Shown piece after piece: positions 1-10,400 of a stretch of 64,000 bases of DNA (the first letter of the stretch is position 1; every line of letters begins with the position of its first letter). This stretch comes from Notospermus geniculatus. Its lineage: Eukaryota; Nemertea; Pilidiophora; Heteronemertea; Lineidae. The notes below the pieces were generated by a model. That model saw only the letters and a list, made by a program, of their open reading frames with translations. It had not been told where the DNA came from and ran no database searches. Position numbers and translations under genes: made by a program. The stretch lies in NCBI GenBank assembly GCA_002633025.1, contig NMRB01000008.1, positions 1,118,286 through 1,182,285 on the forward strand, written 5' to 3'.

Positions 1-3000
1 CAGGTCGTTCCCACACCTGTTCTCTCGATACTGGTGCTCTATAAGACTCATTGTCATAGCTCCTGGCAGCCGCCTTTTCTGTACGTCTTGGAGTTCCATC
101 CCGATCAGATCTGACCGGCCTTTCTCTCGACAGATCATCGTGGAAGGTCTCCCTTTCAAAGTCTACAGGAGGTTCTCTCTCTGAACGCCTTGAGGTAAAC
201 TCTCCCTCAGACCTCCGAATGGCCTCATCTTCATGCAATGCCCGCTCCCTCCCTCTCCTCGGCGAAAAACCTTCATCTCGCTGAGATATGAACTGACAAT
301 CGTCATCATCATCATCTTCATGTTGAGCAGATTCTTTCAGCTTGGCGGCTTCTTTCTCTTCCCTTCTTTTGCGATTTATGTTCATTTCTGCCAGCAGATT
401 ACGCTCCTGCAGCTCATGCAGTCGAATTCCCTCATTCACATTCAGAGTTCTCTCCCGGATTTCCTTTTCAAGAGATTCTATTTTCTTTTGTTGCTCTGCA
501 ACAGTCTGACTCACTGCCAAATTTTCAGGTAATCGAGGGGCACTTCCAGTTCCCACAACGTTAGTTTTGGTGCGGTGGTCAGCAATACTATACACTGACC
601 CTGTCGTCGCTGCACTTGGCTTCATTGTAGTCGGCCTCGTGGCCGTATTAGCAGCTTGTAACAATTCACTGTCTTGCCAATCAGAATGTGAATTGCCCCG
701 ACTTTCCTCAACAGCACGAGCATTTGTATCTAATTCAAAGGGAGCAGGAGTCCTTGGTGGCATTTGCTCTGTAGTTCTATATGACAGAGAGTCAGTCTTT
801 GGGCTCGATGCTGAACTGCTTAATACCTCAGCACCTTGCACCACAGCCGAATTCCTCTGAACAGCTTGATTCTGATTGTATGGAACACCAACATGGCCTG
901 AACTTTGCTGCGACACAGCCGTTTCTCTCTGCACAACCTGTGGGTCACTTCTGTCCCTGGTTTGAGCAACCGGATGTTGATTCCTTCTTTCCTGCTCATT
1001 TACTCGTGAACTCTGCACTTCTGGCTCTCGTCTCTGTCCACCAGCTGCACTCGCTGCAGGATTTTCTCTCAGAATCTCTTGTTCCCTCGGTTTTTCTTGC
1101 TTTTTTGTAGCTGCCTGGTCCTTCAATGAACCCTGGTCTCTCCCTGTCCCCTGATCTCTGGGAATCGGCTGCTCCCTCACTTTCTCCTGACTTCTCGGCG
1201 TACCCTGATCCCTGGGTGTAATATCAGGCAGGTCATCGATGTGCATATCTAAATCAGGAATATCGTCATGAGTAACACCCTGACTCTGAACTCGTGTTTC
1301 ATTCCCTGATGACGGCGGCATGAAATTTCCTGGTGGCTGGTTTAGTTGATGTCGGACGGACTGGAAAAAATTACTCCTTGATGTTGAGCTTTGGCTTTGG
1401 CTAATGGGTGTGTCAAATCCATGGGACGGTGTGACTTCAGTGGGAGAGAGTAATGAGAAGTCATTATTGGGCATCATCTGAGGGGTGGATGGGAAGTTTT
1501 CCTGACTTATCGTAGATAATGGCGGTGGTTTTTGCCCTGATGCACTGCCTTGTTGGTGCACGGCCCGACTCTGGTGATGAGATGCATTGCCCTGATGTGG
1601 TGAGCTAACTTGGTGATGGGGTGTGTGTACGTGACGATTCATGGGCGATACGGTACCGTCCCGGTTCAGAGGTGGCTGGCTCATGATCGGCACTCTAGAG
1701 GGATTCTGATGGGAAGAGATAGGCTGCTGTGGAAGCGACATTGGAATGTTATGTCCCATGGAAGATGGTACGGGGCCCATACCGGGTGGGATGTGATGAT
1801 CCATACTGGTCGGAATGTTCATTCCCATGGGTGGCAATCCATGGTTCCCAGGATGCATATGCTGTCCCATGGACTGTGGCATATTGTGTCCTAACGAATT
1901 TGGTGGAATGTTAGGCCCCATTGGATGGGGAAAGTTATGTCCCATTGGCATATGTCCCATTGGAGGGAAATGTCCCATCTGACCTGGGACACCGTGAGGG
2001 AGATTATGTCCAGGCATTGGATTATGTTGCATAGGAAACGACATTGGCATATTGTGCGGCCCAGGAGGCATATTTGGCAGACCAGGGGGCATGTTATGAC
2101 CCATATTTGGCGCCATTGGCATCGGCATTGGGAAATTATTTTGAGCCATTGGGTTGAACTGTCCAGGTCCAGGGGGTCTGAAGGGAAGGTGATGGGGTCC
2201 AGGAATAAACCCTGGATGACCTGGGTGATGACCAGGAAGTTGTTGAGCATTCATAGTGTCTTGGCCAGATGAACCTTTATCCTTGGATCTGCTCTTCCGT
2301 TCTTTGTAAGTCCTTGTCGATTTCTTTGCACTTTCTTTTGAATTGACAAAATTTTCTAACCGTGATATAACTTTTTGGTGCTTTTGTTGCCTATCAGAAG
2401 CCAATTCGTCATTCGGCTTTGAAAGTGGTGGTGGCGGTGGTAGCACGGGTGGTTGCGAAGGAGTCGGTGGTTGTGACTGCACATGCGGCTGTGTTTCACT
2501 TTGCTGCCGCTGAATGTCAGGGTTTTGCTTCTCGCTTAGAAGATCCAGCTGTTCTAAATCCACCGTCGTCCCCATAGCAACTTCCCATGCCTTTCTAATG
2601 GGAGAATCATCATAGGTACCAGGTTCTGGAGCCAAGGGGTAGTTTTGTCCCGTATCACCTTCTCCTGCAGGTGACTGCGCCGGAGCAGGCGACGGCTGTC
2701 CTTGAGAATGTGTCGTACAACCGCCAGCGAGGGCGGGACTTCCATTTTTGTCGTTCTTCTCCCCCTTATCACCATAAAGATTTGAAGGACTCATCTGAGC
2801 ACCTGTGTCACCTTGATAATGTCTCTGAGTCAGCTCAATGAAATTCTTCTTAGCCATTTCATCTGCAATGTTTGCATTCCGCATTGACCGTGACCAACGA
2901 TTTCTTGCCCTTGCTCCACGAGAGCCTTTCCCCCGACTTGACTGATGTCCAAACTCACTCGATGGTGCACTAAAAGGACTCGCAGGCGGCTGCATTGTCA

Positions 3001-6000
3001 TCGAATGTTGAGATGCCGCAGGTGACCCATCCTGCCTGATATTTCCCTGGCCAGGTGACATTGGTGGCACAAAACCTGGCCTAGAAATACTGTTATAACT
3101 ATCATCGAAAGGATCCAGGCTCAAATTGGCTGAATTCCGATGAACGTCCGCTGGTGAATTGGCCATGCCAACCGAATTAGGACCATTAGCACAATTTATT
3201 CCCATACTAGGGGAAAGCTGAGCAGAATAACCACCAACACTTGATTGGGAAGATCCCATTGTTTGTGCCCATGGGCTCCTTGGGCCCATACTTCCACCAG
3301 CCTGTGGACTTGGAGGAGGCTGCATGCCCTGCGGTGATTTCAATCCATGTTTATCACTTCCATGCTCAATGTCAATCTGTAAATTTCCATTACCATCTCT
3401 TTGTGGATTTTTCGGTTCTGGTACGTTAAACGGCGAGGAAGGCCACACTGATAAGTCCGGCCCTGGTGTGTACATTGGTAACTGGTCTATGAGGTTGAAA
3501 TCTGCTGAAGATACCTGGGGTGTCACGCCATGAGGAATAGCAGGGGGTGTCTCCATTGGATGGACTGGTCCTCGAATTCCAAGACGCTTCTTTACAGGTG
3601 CCACTTTTTCTGGAGGAGAAAAGACAAGACATTACTGATCAGTCACATGGCAGAATGACATACAGTGAGCAAATTTCTTCCCAATCTGTCTGACAACTGT
3701 TTTTATAGTTCAAGTCAGACATGAAAGAAAACAAGTCTCATCAACTTGATTACGAATGGTCTCCACCAGATTATATTTTGATAATTTGTATAAGATCTCT
3801 TTTAATCAAAACATACCATTATTTTCATCACCAGCACCATCAAATTGGGGAACACAATCGATATCAAGCCACTGTGAGCCACTCCAGGATTGATCAGTAC
3901 CCAGTAACTCGTCTTCAAGATCAGGACTGAAATAAAAGTAACCAAGATTTACAAAAGTTTTACCAGCATTAACGCTCAAGCTTTGCCACCTGCCGCCAGC
4001 ACGAATTGTGAAAATTCCTCCATAACAGATATTTCTACGTACCTTTTGCTCCCATCTTTACTCTTAGCTCGTCCGTCCCCGCCCTCTGACCAGAGACTCT
4101 GTGACATCTCCTTGGATATCAAATCCTCCTCCTTGTCCTCCCCGGCTGGGTTGCTGCCCAGGATGCTATCCTGTTCCTCGAGGATCGACACCTGTGACAT
4201 CACATGCGACGTTGCCTCTGGACTATCTGGAGGGACCTCCGTCAAGCAGGCGAGTAGTTCGGCTAAGGCTTTGTCTTGGCTGTCCACTAGAAGGAAATGA
4301 GCATTATTTAAACGATATGGGGGAGTTAATGGCTGTTGCAGTTCAGAAATGCAGGAATGAACTCCACTGCCCTTACTTAACCCAATAGAGCCGCCTATTA
4401 TTTTTGCACTTTCCATCTGTACCTTTCACCGCCCTGAAATGCTACTGCATTAAGCTGAATAGAGAACAGTATAATGAGTCAAGGCGGTTTATGGCGGTAT
4501 CGGCGTCTGGAGACGTGGCGGTGCCTGCAGTAATTGGTGATTTTGATTTCTACATTAGATATGATGGGGATTTTTGTCAAAAAGTGGGTGTGGTCTTCTA
4601 GGCGGCTCACGGCAGGGCGGTTTAGGGCGGCATGGGCTCTATTGGGTTAGTGTTTGTTCCCATCATACTCACTGATTGGCTGTGAATTGGTGTTCTGTGA
4701 GGAGTGGAAACTCTGGCTATGTGAGACAACACGATGGACAGAATCAACATCTATAACAGGGGCCGACTCATCAAGTAGAGTTGTCTGGTCTGAGGCTTGG
4801 CTGTCGTCTAGAAAATAAACATTATTTAAATTTGATTAAGACCAACTAGAATGGGGACCCTACCTCACTGCCTCAATAGGTGTCACTAGTGGTTAAAACT
4901 ATTGAAATGAAACTGACATCCAGGTCCTGATCAATTTCCCACCAAAAGGTGTCCATTGTATAGGACCGGGTTTCGGTGTGCCGCCTCTATTGTAGCTAGG
5001 ATCCCCATTGTTTAATTTAAAGGAATTCTACTACGTTGTACATTAATATATGGAAGTGCATAGCCATTGTGCATGAAGTAGGGCTATCTGTCAGATACGC
5101 TTCGATTGTTGAGAAAACAATCCCTCAACGTATGTAGGCCTAGGCCAACTGCTGGATCTCTTCTGTGAGTGGGAATAAGGTTGTACTCATTTTCCATGTG
5201 GCTCTTGGTGAAATATGAGCGCTTTTGGCTATTAATGGGCACATTTGTTTTGAGTCTTAATTTGGGCACTGAGCCAATTCCCTGACCCTGGCTGGCATTG
5301 CCGATGTAGTGTAGGCCTACAGACACGAAATGGGGCGCCGACGATGTTATTTTCTTGATTTCGCGAATTTGCATCGGCACATTTGAAGTTGCATCGCGAA
5401 ATGCGTATTTTCTATCGCAATGTGCGATGCGAAACCGGTTATTTCCAGCCTTGTTAAACATGGAAGAAGCCACTCAAATGAGAGACAGGTAGCACCCACT
5501 GAACGTCAAGATTTCACCATCGAACTCGGCTTCCAAATGATTGACAATTCCAGAAGGGTGCCCCCCTCTGTGCTGCATCTCACCGCCATTTCAAGAGTTT
5601 TCTATAATGTCCAATTCAATGGTTATTCTCCAACATTTTCCCCACAAAAATTTGTCTACTTCAAGATCCGCTTAACACTCCTCTCACAGTGTTTTGTTTC
5701 GCTCCGTACCTACGCTTCACAAACCACTGCTTCGAATGGCCAGTATTCTGCCGATTTACCGCCAGATGGCACCACTACTGTCCAACCAATCAGCGCCCGC
5801 CATCAGGCTGCAACTGAGTAATATCCTAAAACACTTTCTCCAGTGCGGCAGTGGGAACAGTAGTGGTGCCATCTGGTGGTAAATCGTCAGAATACCGGCC
5901 ATTCGAAGCAGTGGTTTGTGAAGCGTAGGTACGGAGCGAAACAAAACACTGCGAGAGGAGTGTAGATTCGCTTTGGAGGAGAAAACCTACCACTCTGCTG

Positions 6001-6139
6001 TGAGTGAGCCGAATCTGTAGAATGCTTCCGTGACATGGTCGCCGCTCCAAGACTTCTCTTTCCTCTTCCCTTGGATCTCCCCTTACCAGACCCCTGAGAG
6101 TCTAAGCCTGACTTCCGCATATTTTCCATCTCGTCATCC
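1..6139 (-). CDS. REV3L: REV3L, DNA polymerase zeta catalytic subunit, partial (exons 10-14, copy A)
   Basis: Five exons on the minus strand: 5991-6139, 4673-4807, 4043-4286, 3817-3926 and 3609 down to the window edge. Each has AG/GT borders, and lengths (149, 135, 244, 110) and phases equal those of copy B at 15106-19800. Conserved anchors seen are MDSQDKALAELLACL in the 4043-4286 exon and PQFDGAGDEN in the 3817-3926 exon. They correspond to short conserved blocks in the N-terminal half of vertebrate REV3L, ahead of its very large central exon. The last exon encodes disordered, Pro/Met/His/Gln-rich sequence and stays open to base 1, so the gene continues to the left. The REV7-binding motifs and B-family polymerase domain are outside the window. 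The 5' exons are missing from this copy; the next base block upstream is the assembly gap. REV3L extends primers past DNA lesions together with REV7. Identity is confident; whether this is a separate locus or the other haplotype of copy B is not settled. Confidence 0.85.
4380..4647. mobile_element. MITE with TA target site, Tc1/mariner-like
   Basis: The ends ACCCAATAGAGCC and GGCTCTATTGGGT are exact inverted complements, flanked on both sides by TA. The block lies in a REV3L copy A intron and is missing from the same intron of copy B (around 19200-19220). The interior has no coding potential. TA duplication and short terminal repeats fit a non-autonomous Tc1/mariner-type element. Confidence 0.6.
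5674..5964. mobile_element. Foldback element with 9-bp target duplication, copy A only
   Basis: Left end AACACTCCTCTCACAGTG and right end complement TACACTCCTCTCGCAGTG start a long inverted repeat with arms of roughly 120 bases around a short loop. The flanks gatccgctt (5665-5673) and gattcgctt (5965-5973) match at 8 of 9 positions and look like a target-site duplication. The corresponding intron of copy B (about 19620-19645) has no insert. Long terminal repeats with a 9-bp duplication resemble Mutator-like elements, but no transposase is present, so the superfamily is inference. Confidence 0.6.
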
Positions 6140-6172
6140 CTGCAAAGAGTATGAAACCCACCATATCAAAAT

Positions 6173-6316
6173 CAGTGTTTCCACCAGAGGGTACGCAGGG
6201 TACGCTGTGAGTACCCTCAAAGGAACAGAAAAGGGTCATTTTCTTTAATTTCATGGGGTTTTTTGCTGATTTTGAAGAACTGCATACCCTCAAAAATATT
6301 TCTGGCAGAAACCCTG
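6173..6316. mobile_element. MITE of the CAGTGTTTCYGCCAG family, copy 1
   Basis: Terminal inverted repeats CAGTGTTTCCACCAGAGGG and CTGGCAGAAACCCTG are flanked by the 5-bp duplication aaaat (6168-6172 and 6317-6321). The interior matches copies at 35794-35933 and 51013-51156. The block lies in the intron upstream of REV3L copy A exon 10 and is absent from copy B near 19830. The CAGTG ends resemble hAT elements with 5-bp duplications. Confidence 0.65.
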
Positions 6317-7473
6317 AAAATAACCGAGGGGGACTGCCCTCAGCAAACAACTCTGCCAGCAGGACGCCTCTCTATCGAGGGCACACGTAGGTCATTTCTA
6401 TTCATTTTGACCTCTGTAATCAGGATACCTCTCAATTAAAGTGCAGTATTTGTCAATCCTAAATGTAACCCGCCACAGCAAAACCAGTTGNNNNNNNNNN
6501 NNNNNNNNNNNNNNNNNNNNNNNNNNNNNNNNNNNNNNNNNNNNNNNNNNNNNNNNNNNNNNNNNNNNNNNNNNNNNNNNNNNNNNNNNNNNNNNNNNNN
6601 NNNNNNNNNNNNNNNNNNNNNNNNNNNNNNNNNNNNNNNNNNNNNNNNNNNNNNNNNNNNNNNNNNNNNNNNNNNNNNNNNNNNNNNNNNNNNNNNNNNN
6701 NNNNNNNNNNNNNNNNNNNNNNNNNNNNNNNNNNNNNNNNNNNNNNNNNNNNNNNNNNNNNNNNNNNNNNNNNNNNNNNNNNNNNNNNNNNNNNNNNNNN
6801 NNNNNNNNNNNNNNNNNNNNNNNNNNNNNNNNNNNNNNNNNNNNNNNNNNNNNNNNNNNNNNNNNNNNNNNNNNNNNNNNNNNNNNNNNNNNNNNNNNNN
6901 NNNNNNNNNNNNNNNNNNNNNNNNNNNNNNNNNNNNNNNNNNNNNNNNNNNNNNNNNNNNNNNNNNNNNNNNNNNNNNNNNNNNNNNNNNNNNNNNNNNN
7001 NNNNNNNNNNNNNNNNNNNNNNNNNNNNNNNNNNNNNNNNNNNNNNNNNNNNNNNNNNNNNNNNNTACATGAAATGGGAATTTGGCAAGATGGGGGAATT
7101 ATATGAAATGGGAATTTGGTGAGATGGGGAATTAAGAAATAGAATTTGGCGAGATGGACTTAGGGAAGATATCAAGATTACATGGATGACAAGGGGATGA
7201 GCTGCTGTAACTTCCAATGTTGATGTTGAAATATTGAATCCAGGGCTGAACATCAAATGTGGCATTATTAGTTCTCTAGACAAGATTTGATGAATTTTTT
7301 AAAAAACAGATGGAGAACATTGGAGGGCCCGGAGAAAACCTGCTCTATCAAAGAGAGTCACCCTATCAGCGTGTATCACATGAAGATGCAACAGGCACTG
7401 ATGTTTCCACTGCACCACTTTGACAGCCTAAATCAGCAATCAGGATGTGGCTCCTACATGTACAAAAACTCAC
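6317..7473. other. Assembly gap and flanks without a gene
   Basis: Bases 6491-7065 are an unbroken run of 575 N, the only long gap in the window. To the left, duplicated REV3L intron ends inside the terminal repeat of a transposon (ACAGCAAAACCAGT). To the right, 7066-7473 holds short imperfect repeats of the type GGGAATTTGGCRAGATGGGG (7077-7160), then a diverged SINE-like block at about 7318-7440 that shares motifs with 22205-22360. The missing C-terminal ERCC6L2 exons would be expected here or in the gap; I could not find one in 7066-7473. Confidence 0.8.
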
Positions 7474-10400
7474 CTGTTTGTATATTTGTCGAAGGTACAT
7501 GTTTTCTTCTATGGTTCCAGTTGAGATCAGGCGAAAGACCCGGACGTCTCTCCTTTGGCCGATTCGATATGCCCTGAAATGAGATATGGCCTATCCGGTT
7601 GAGGGCTTGTGCGCTAACACATCACTTTCCATGGAGCTGGCTGATAACTGCAAACACTGGCACCAAAAGTTGGCTTATTAGACGCCAATTTTGAATCGAC
7701 CACAGAACTCGGAATATCGTCAGTGTTCAAAAAAAGCAACAACACTATTCTGTCATCTCAGTAATGACTCCTTTCACTTCTGGGATCCTCTAGAAAGTGC
7801 CTGAGGAAGACCCCGACTGGGGTCGAAAATTTGCGAAATTCAGAGACGACCTTTGTGTTAGATCATTTTATGTGTCGATCTTTGTGCTTTACTTTGGATA
7901 TCAGTAACGACTCCCATACAGAATCATTCAAGAGAAGAAGGCTTAAGTATGAAAGTCAATACATACCGATCCTGAGCCTGAAGGTCATGTGTGGGATTCC
8001 AATTAGGATCGAAGATCACAACAACATTGGCACCGGTCAAGTTGAGGCCAAGACTGCCAGCCCTGGAACATAAACAAGTCTAAGTACAAACTTTCGTGAA
8101 TTAAAGACCACATTACCAAGCAGAAGGCAACGAAAACATACCATCGTGAATGAAGACTTGAGAAGCAATGTCTTTGTGGCTGAATGTGATGTTTAGTTTT
8201 GTCTGACCGTGAATTGGCCATCAAGTTTCACAGCCGTGCCCAGCACTTACTTTGTTGAGATCAGGAACAGGAATATGTCTGGATCCTTGTTAAATTCCCT
8301 CACATATTCATGTCGCCTCTTCTCATTGACCTTTCCGTCCAACCTCCTGAACTCGTACCCTTTGCTTAAGACGTACTGCTCCAAGATGTCAAGAAGCTGG
8401 AAGTGATGTAAGAGTTTCATGACAAGCCACTGTCTTTGTAGGGAACTTGGAAGTGATTTCAAAAGAATCTGCACAAATTGAAAAGGACCCCACAGGCAGC
8501 CTGCTTATAGGCATTTTGGTGTGCTCATTGCACTGATCGATTGGCATGAGAATTTAACTCTGACATGTATTGCAATAGAATACACTAAACATCAACATCT
8601 GAGCCCAAATCAGCAGGCTTTCAGTTGTGAGCACCACCTCTGATGAAGTGACCGCACTGGTATGAGCCTAATAGTTACATGTAGCTGCCTATAGGGTCCC
8701 TTTAACAAGCGTCAATTCACAATTCAGTAGCAACTGCAGAGTTAATGTTGATTAGAGGCATCAATAAACTGAGGTTCAATCGTACTTACTTTAGTAGAAT
8801 AGGAGAAGAGCAGGACTTTGGATCGTTCCTTCCTGAAGACAGACAACATTCCTTGGAGCACCTAGAAAATAATCACCAGTTGTAAGTTTTCCGATATTTC
8901 CTTATCCTGACAACAGCGGGACAGTCCTAGTTCCAGTGCCTTTTTTAAAAGAAATATCAAGACAATCCTTACCTTCATTTTCCCGCAATATTTAGGATCT
9001 GAAAGCGTCCTGAATGACGCTTCTCGTGCCTGGTTGACGAACTCAGGAAATTTCTCAAATGCCACCTCGCAGATCTCCTCGGCTGCCAATTGCTGCCTTT
9101 CACTTGTCGTTTTCTCCGGTATGAGCAGGGCTACGTGATTGGCTGCCTTCAGCAGTAGATGCATGTAGGAGAATGTGAGCGATCGCATTGAATATCCGTG
9201 CTTATTTTTCTGAAATACACCAAAAAGAACAGCCTGATCATCTGTTTATTTCACTGACATGTTTTTGCCATTTGTGACACATAACTCCCAGGAAATCACA
9301 GGTTTTTCACCTAACTTTGACCTTCTTGTCCTGTAGCTATTCACCCACAATAGGAGCAGTCAGCCGCACTTATTGGCAAAAGACGGCAGCAAAGTTCTAG
9401 TGGACCAATACAATTGAAAATTCTCCTGATTGGTGCTCAGTCAACCATGAATGGGACTGCTGCGCATTGAATTGGGCCGTAGTGACACCTGTTGGTCAAC
9501 TGACTGAGAGCTCCTATTGTAGGAGATACCAAGCCTTTTTGTACCAGTATGAATTTGGCAATTATTGGCAGGGACAATCACTCGTACAAGTATGAGCAAC
9601 GGCAGCAAAAAAGTTGAACTTTTTAGAGAAGCTTTTAGGAAAAAAATACGAAAATCTGGAAGGTTTTTCCTTTGACTGACCTTGTAGCAACACGTGCCCC
9701 TGCTGTCTCCACTCCCACAAGGACAAGGCTTATGTTTTTCAAGGATAAGTTTCACATCTTCGTGATCGAGAATGGCCTCATAAACTATGGCTTGGAATTC
9801 AGGGAGTTTGCAATAGACAACTTGATCATCTGCAATACACAAATATCTTATGCAGAAACAAAGGAGAGAGATTTGTGAGAACTTGAAATCAGTGAGATTG
9901 TGACACAAGAAAAACAAGCCAGGATGAGATTCTCATCCTGGCTTGTTTCTCAGAAACATTTTGTAATTTACCCTTTCTAGGTATCTGGTCCACCAACAGA
10001 GCCTTGGTTCGCCTTATCATCCACTTGGCACGGAGAATTGAAAACTTTTCCTTCGCTGAAATGAAGTGATTACCCATAGAGACTCAACTTCGACCAACTG
10101 CAAAAGGTGACAGTCACACAAATGGTGGCTTGAAACAATAAGTTCGAGGAATTTTGCAGTTTGGCATGCACTTCTTCAATTGCAGCTGATTAGTCTAGGT
10201 ACCGGTAGTTTTATCTCTGCCCTTGGCCACCAAACATGCTGTAAATGTACATGTTGAAGTACCAGCTCCCATTCCTTCCTACCCAGCCAACAACAAATAC
10301 GAGAGACGGAAATAATATTTTTAACAAAAGCCATAAATCCTGTATACATGTACGTAGAAATTGGGCTTTGCCCTTCATGAGCACTCACCCTTCCTCGCCT

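Larger units (their letters stand above)
302..6490. repeat. Segmental duplication, copy A (partner 15109-20001)
   Basis: This block is near-identical to 15109-20001 in exons, with scattered single-base differences. It carries extra intronic blocks absent from the partner: a 268-bp inverted-repeat element at 4380-4647, about 600 bp of intron at roughly 4830-5460, a 291-bp foldback at 5674-5964 and a 144-bp element at 6173-6316. Homology begins at base 302, inside a CAT/GAT trinucleotide run, and continues right up to the N gap. The partner arrangement and whole-element differences fit either an old duplication or two haplotypes assembled in series. Confidence 0.85.

Noticed and set aside
567-1110. 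Plus-strand open frames over the REV3L large exon, repeated at 15374-15917
   Set aside because: They are antisense shadows of the REV3L coding exon; the minus-strand frame is continuous and conserved between copies.
1610-2272. His/Trp/Met-rich plus-strand frames
   Set aside because: Reverse reading of the repetitive GHNMP tract of REV3L; low-complexity DNA leaves several frames open by chance.
5694-6050. Overlapping frames on both strands with identical peptides (MFRSVPTLHKPLLRMA)
   Set aside because: The identity arises because the two arms of the foldback at 5674-5964 are inverted copies; there is no gene.
6441-7283. Long open frames across 6491-7065
   Set aside because: They consist of translated N bases in the assembly gap.
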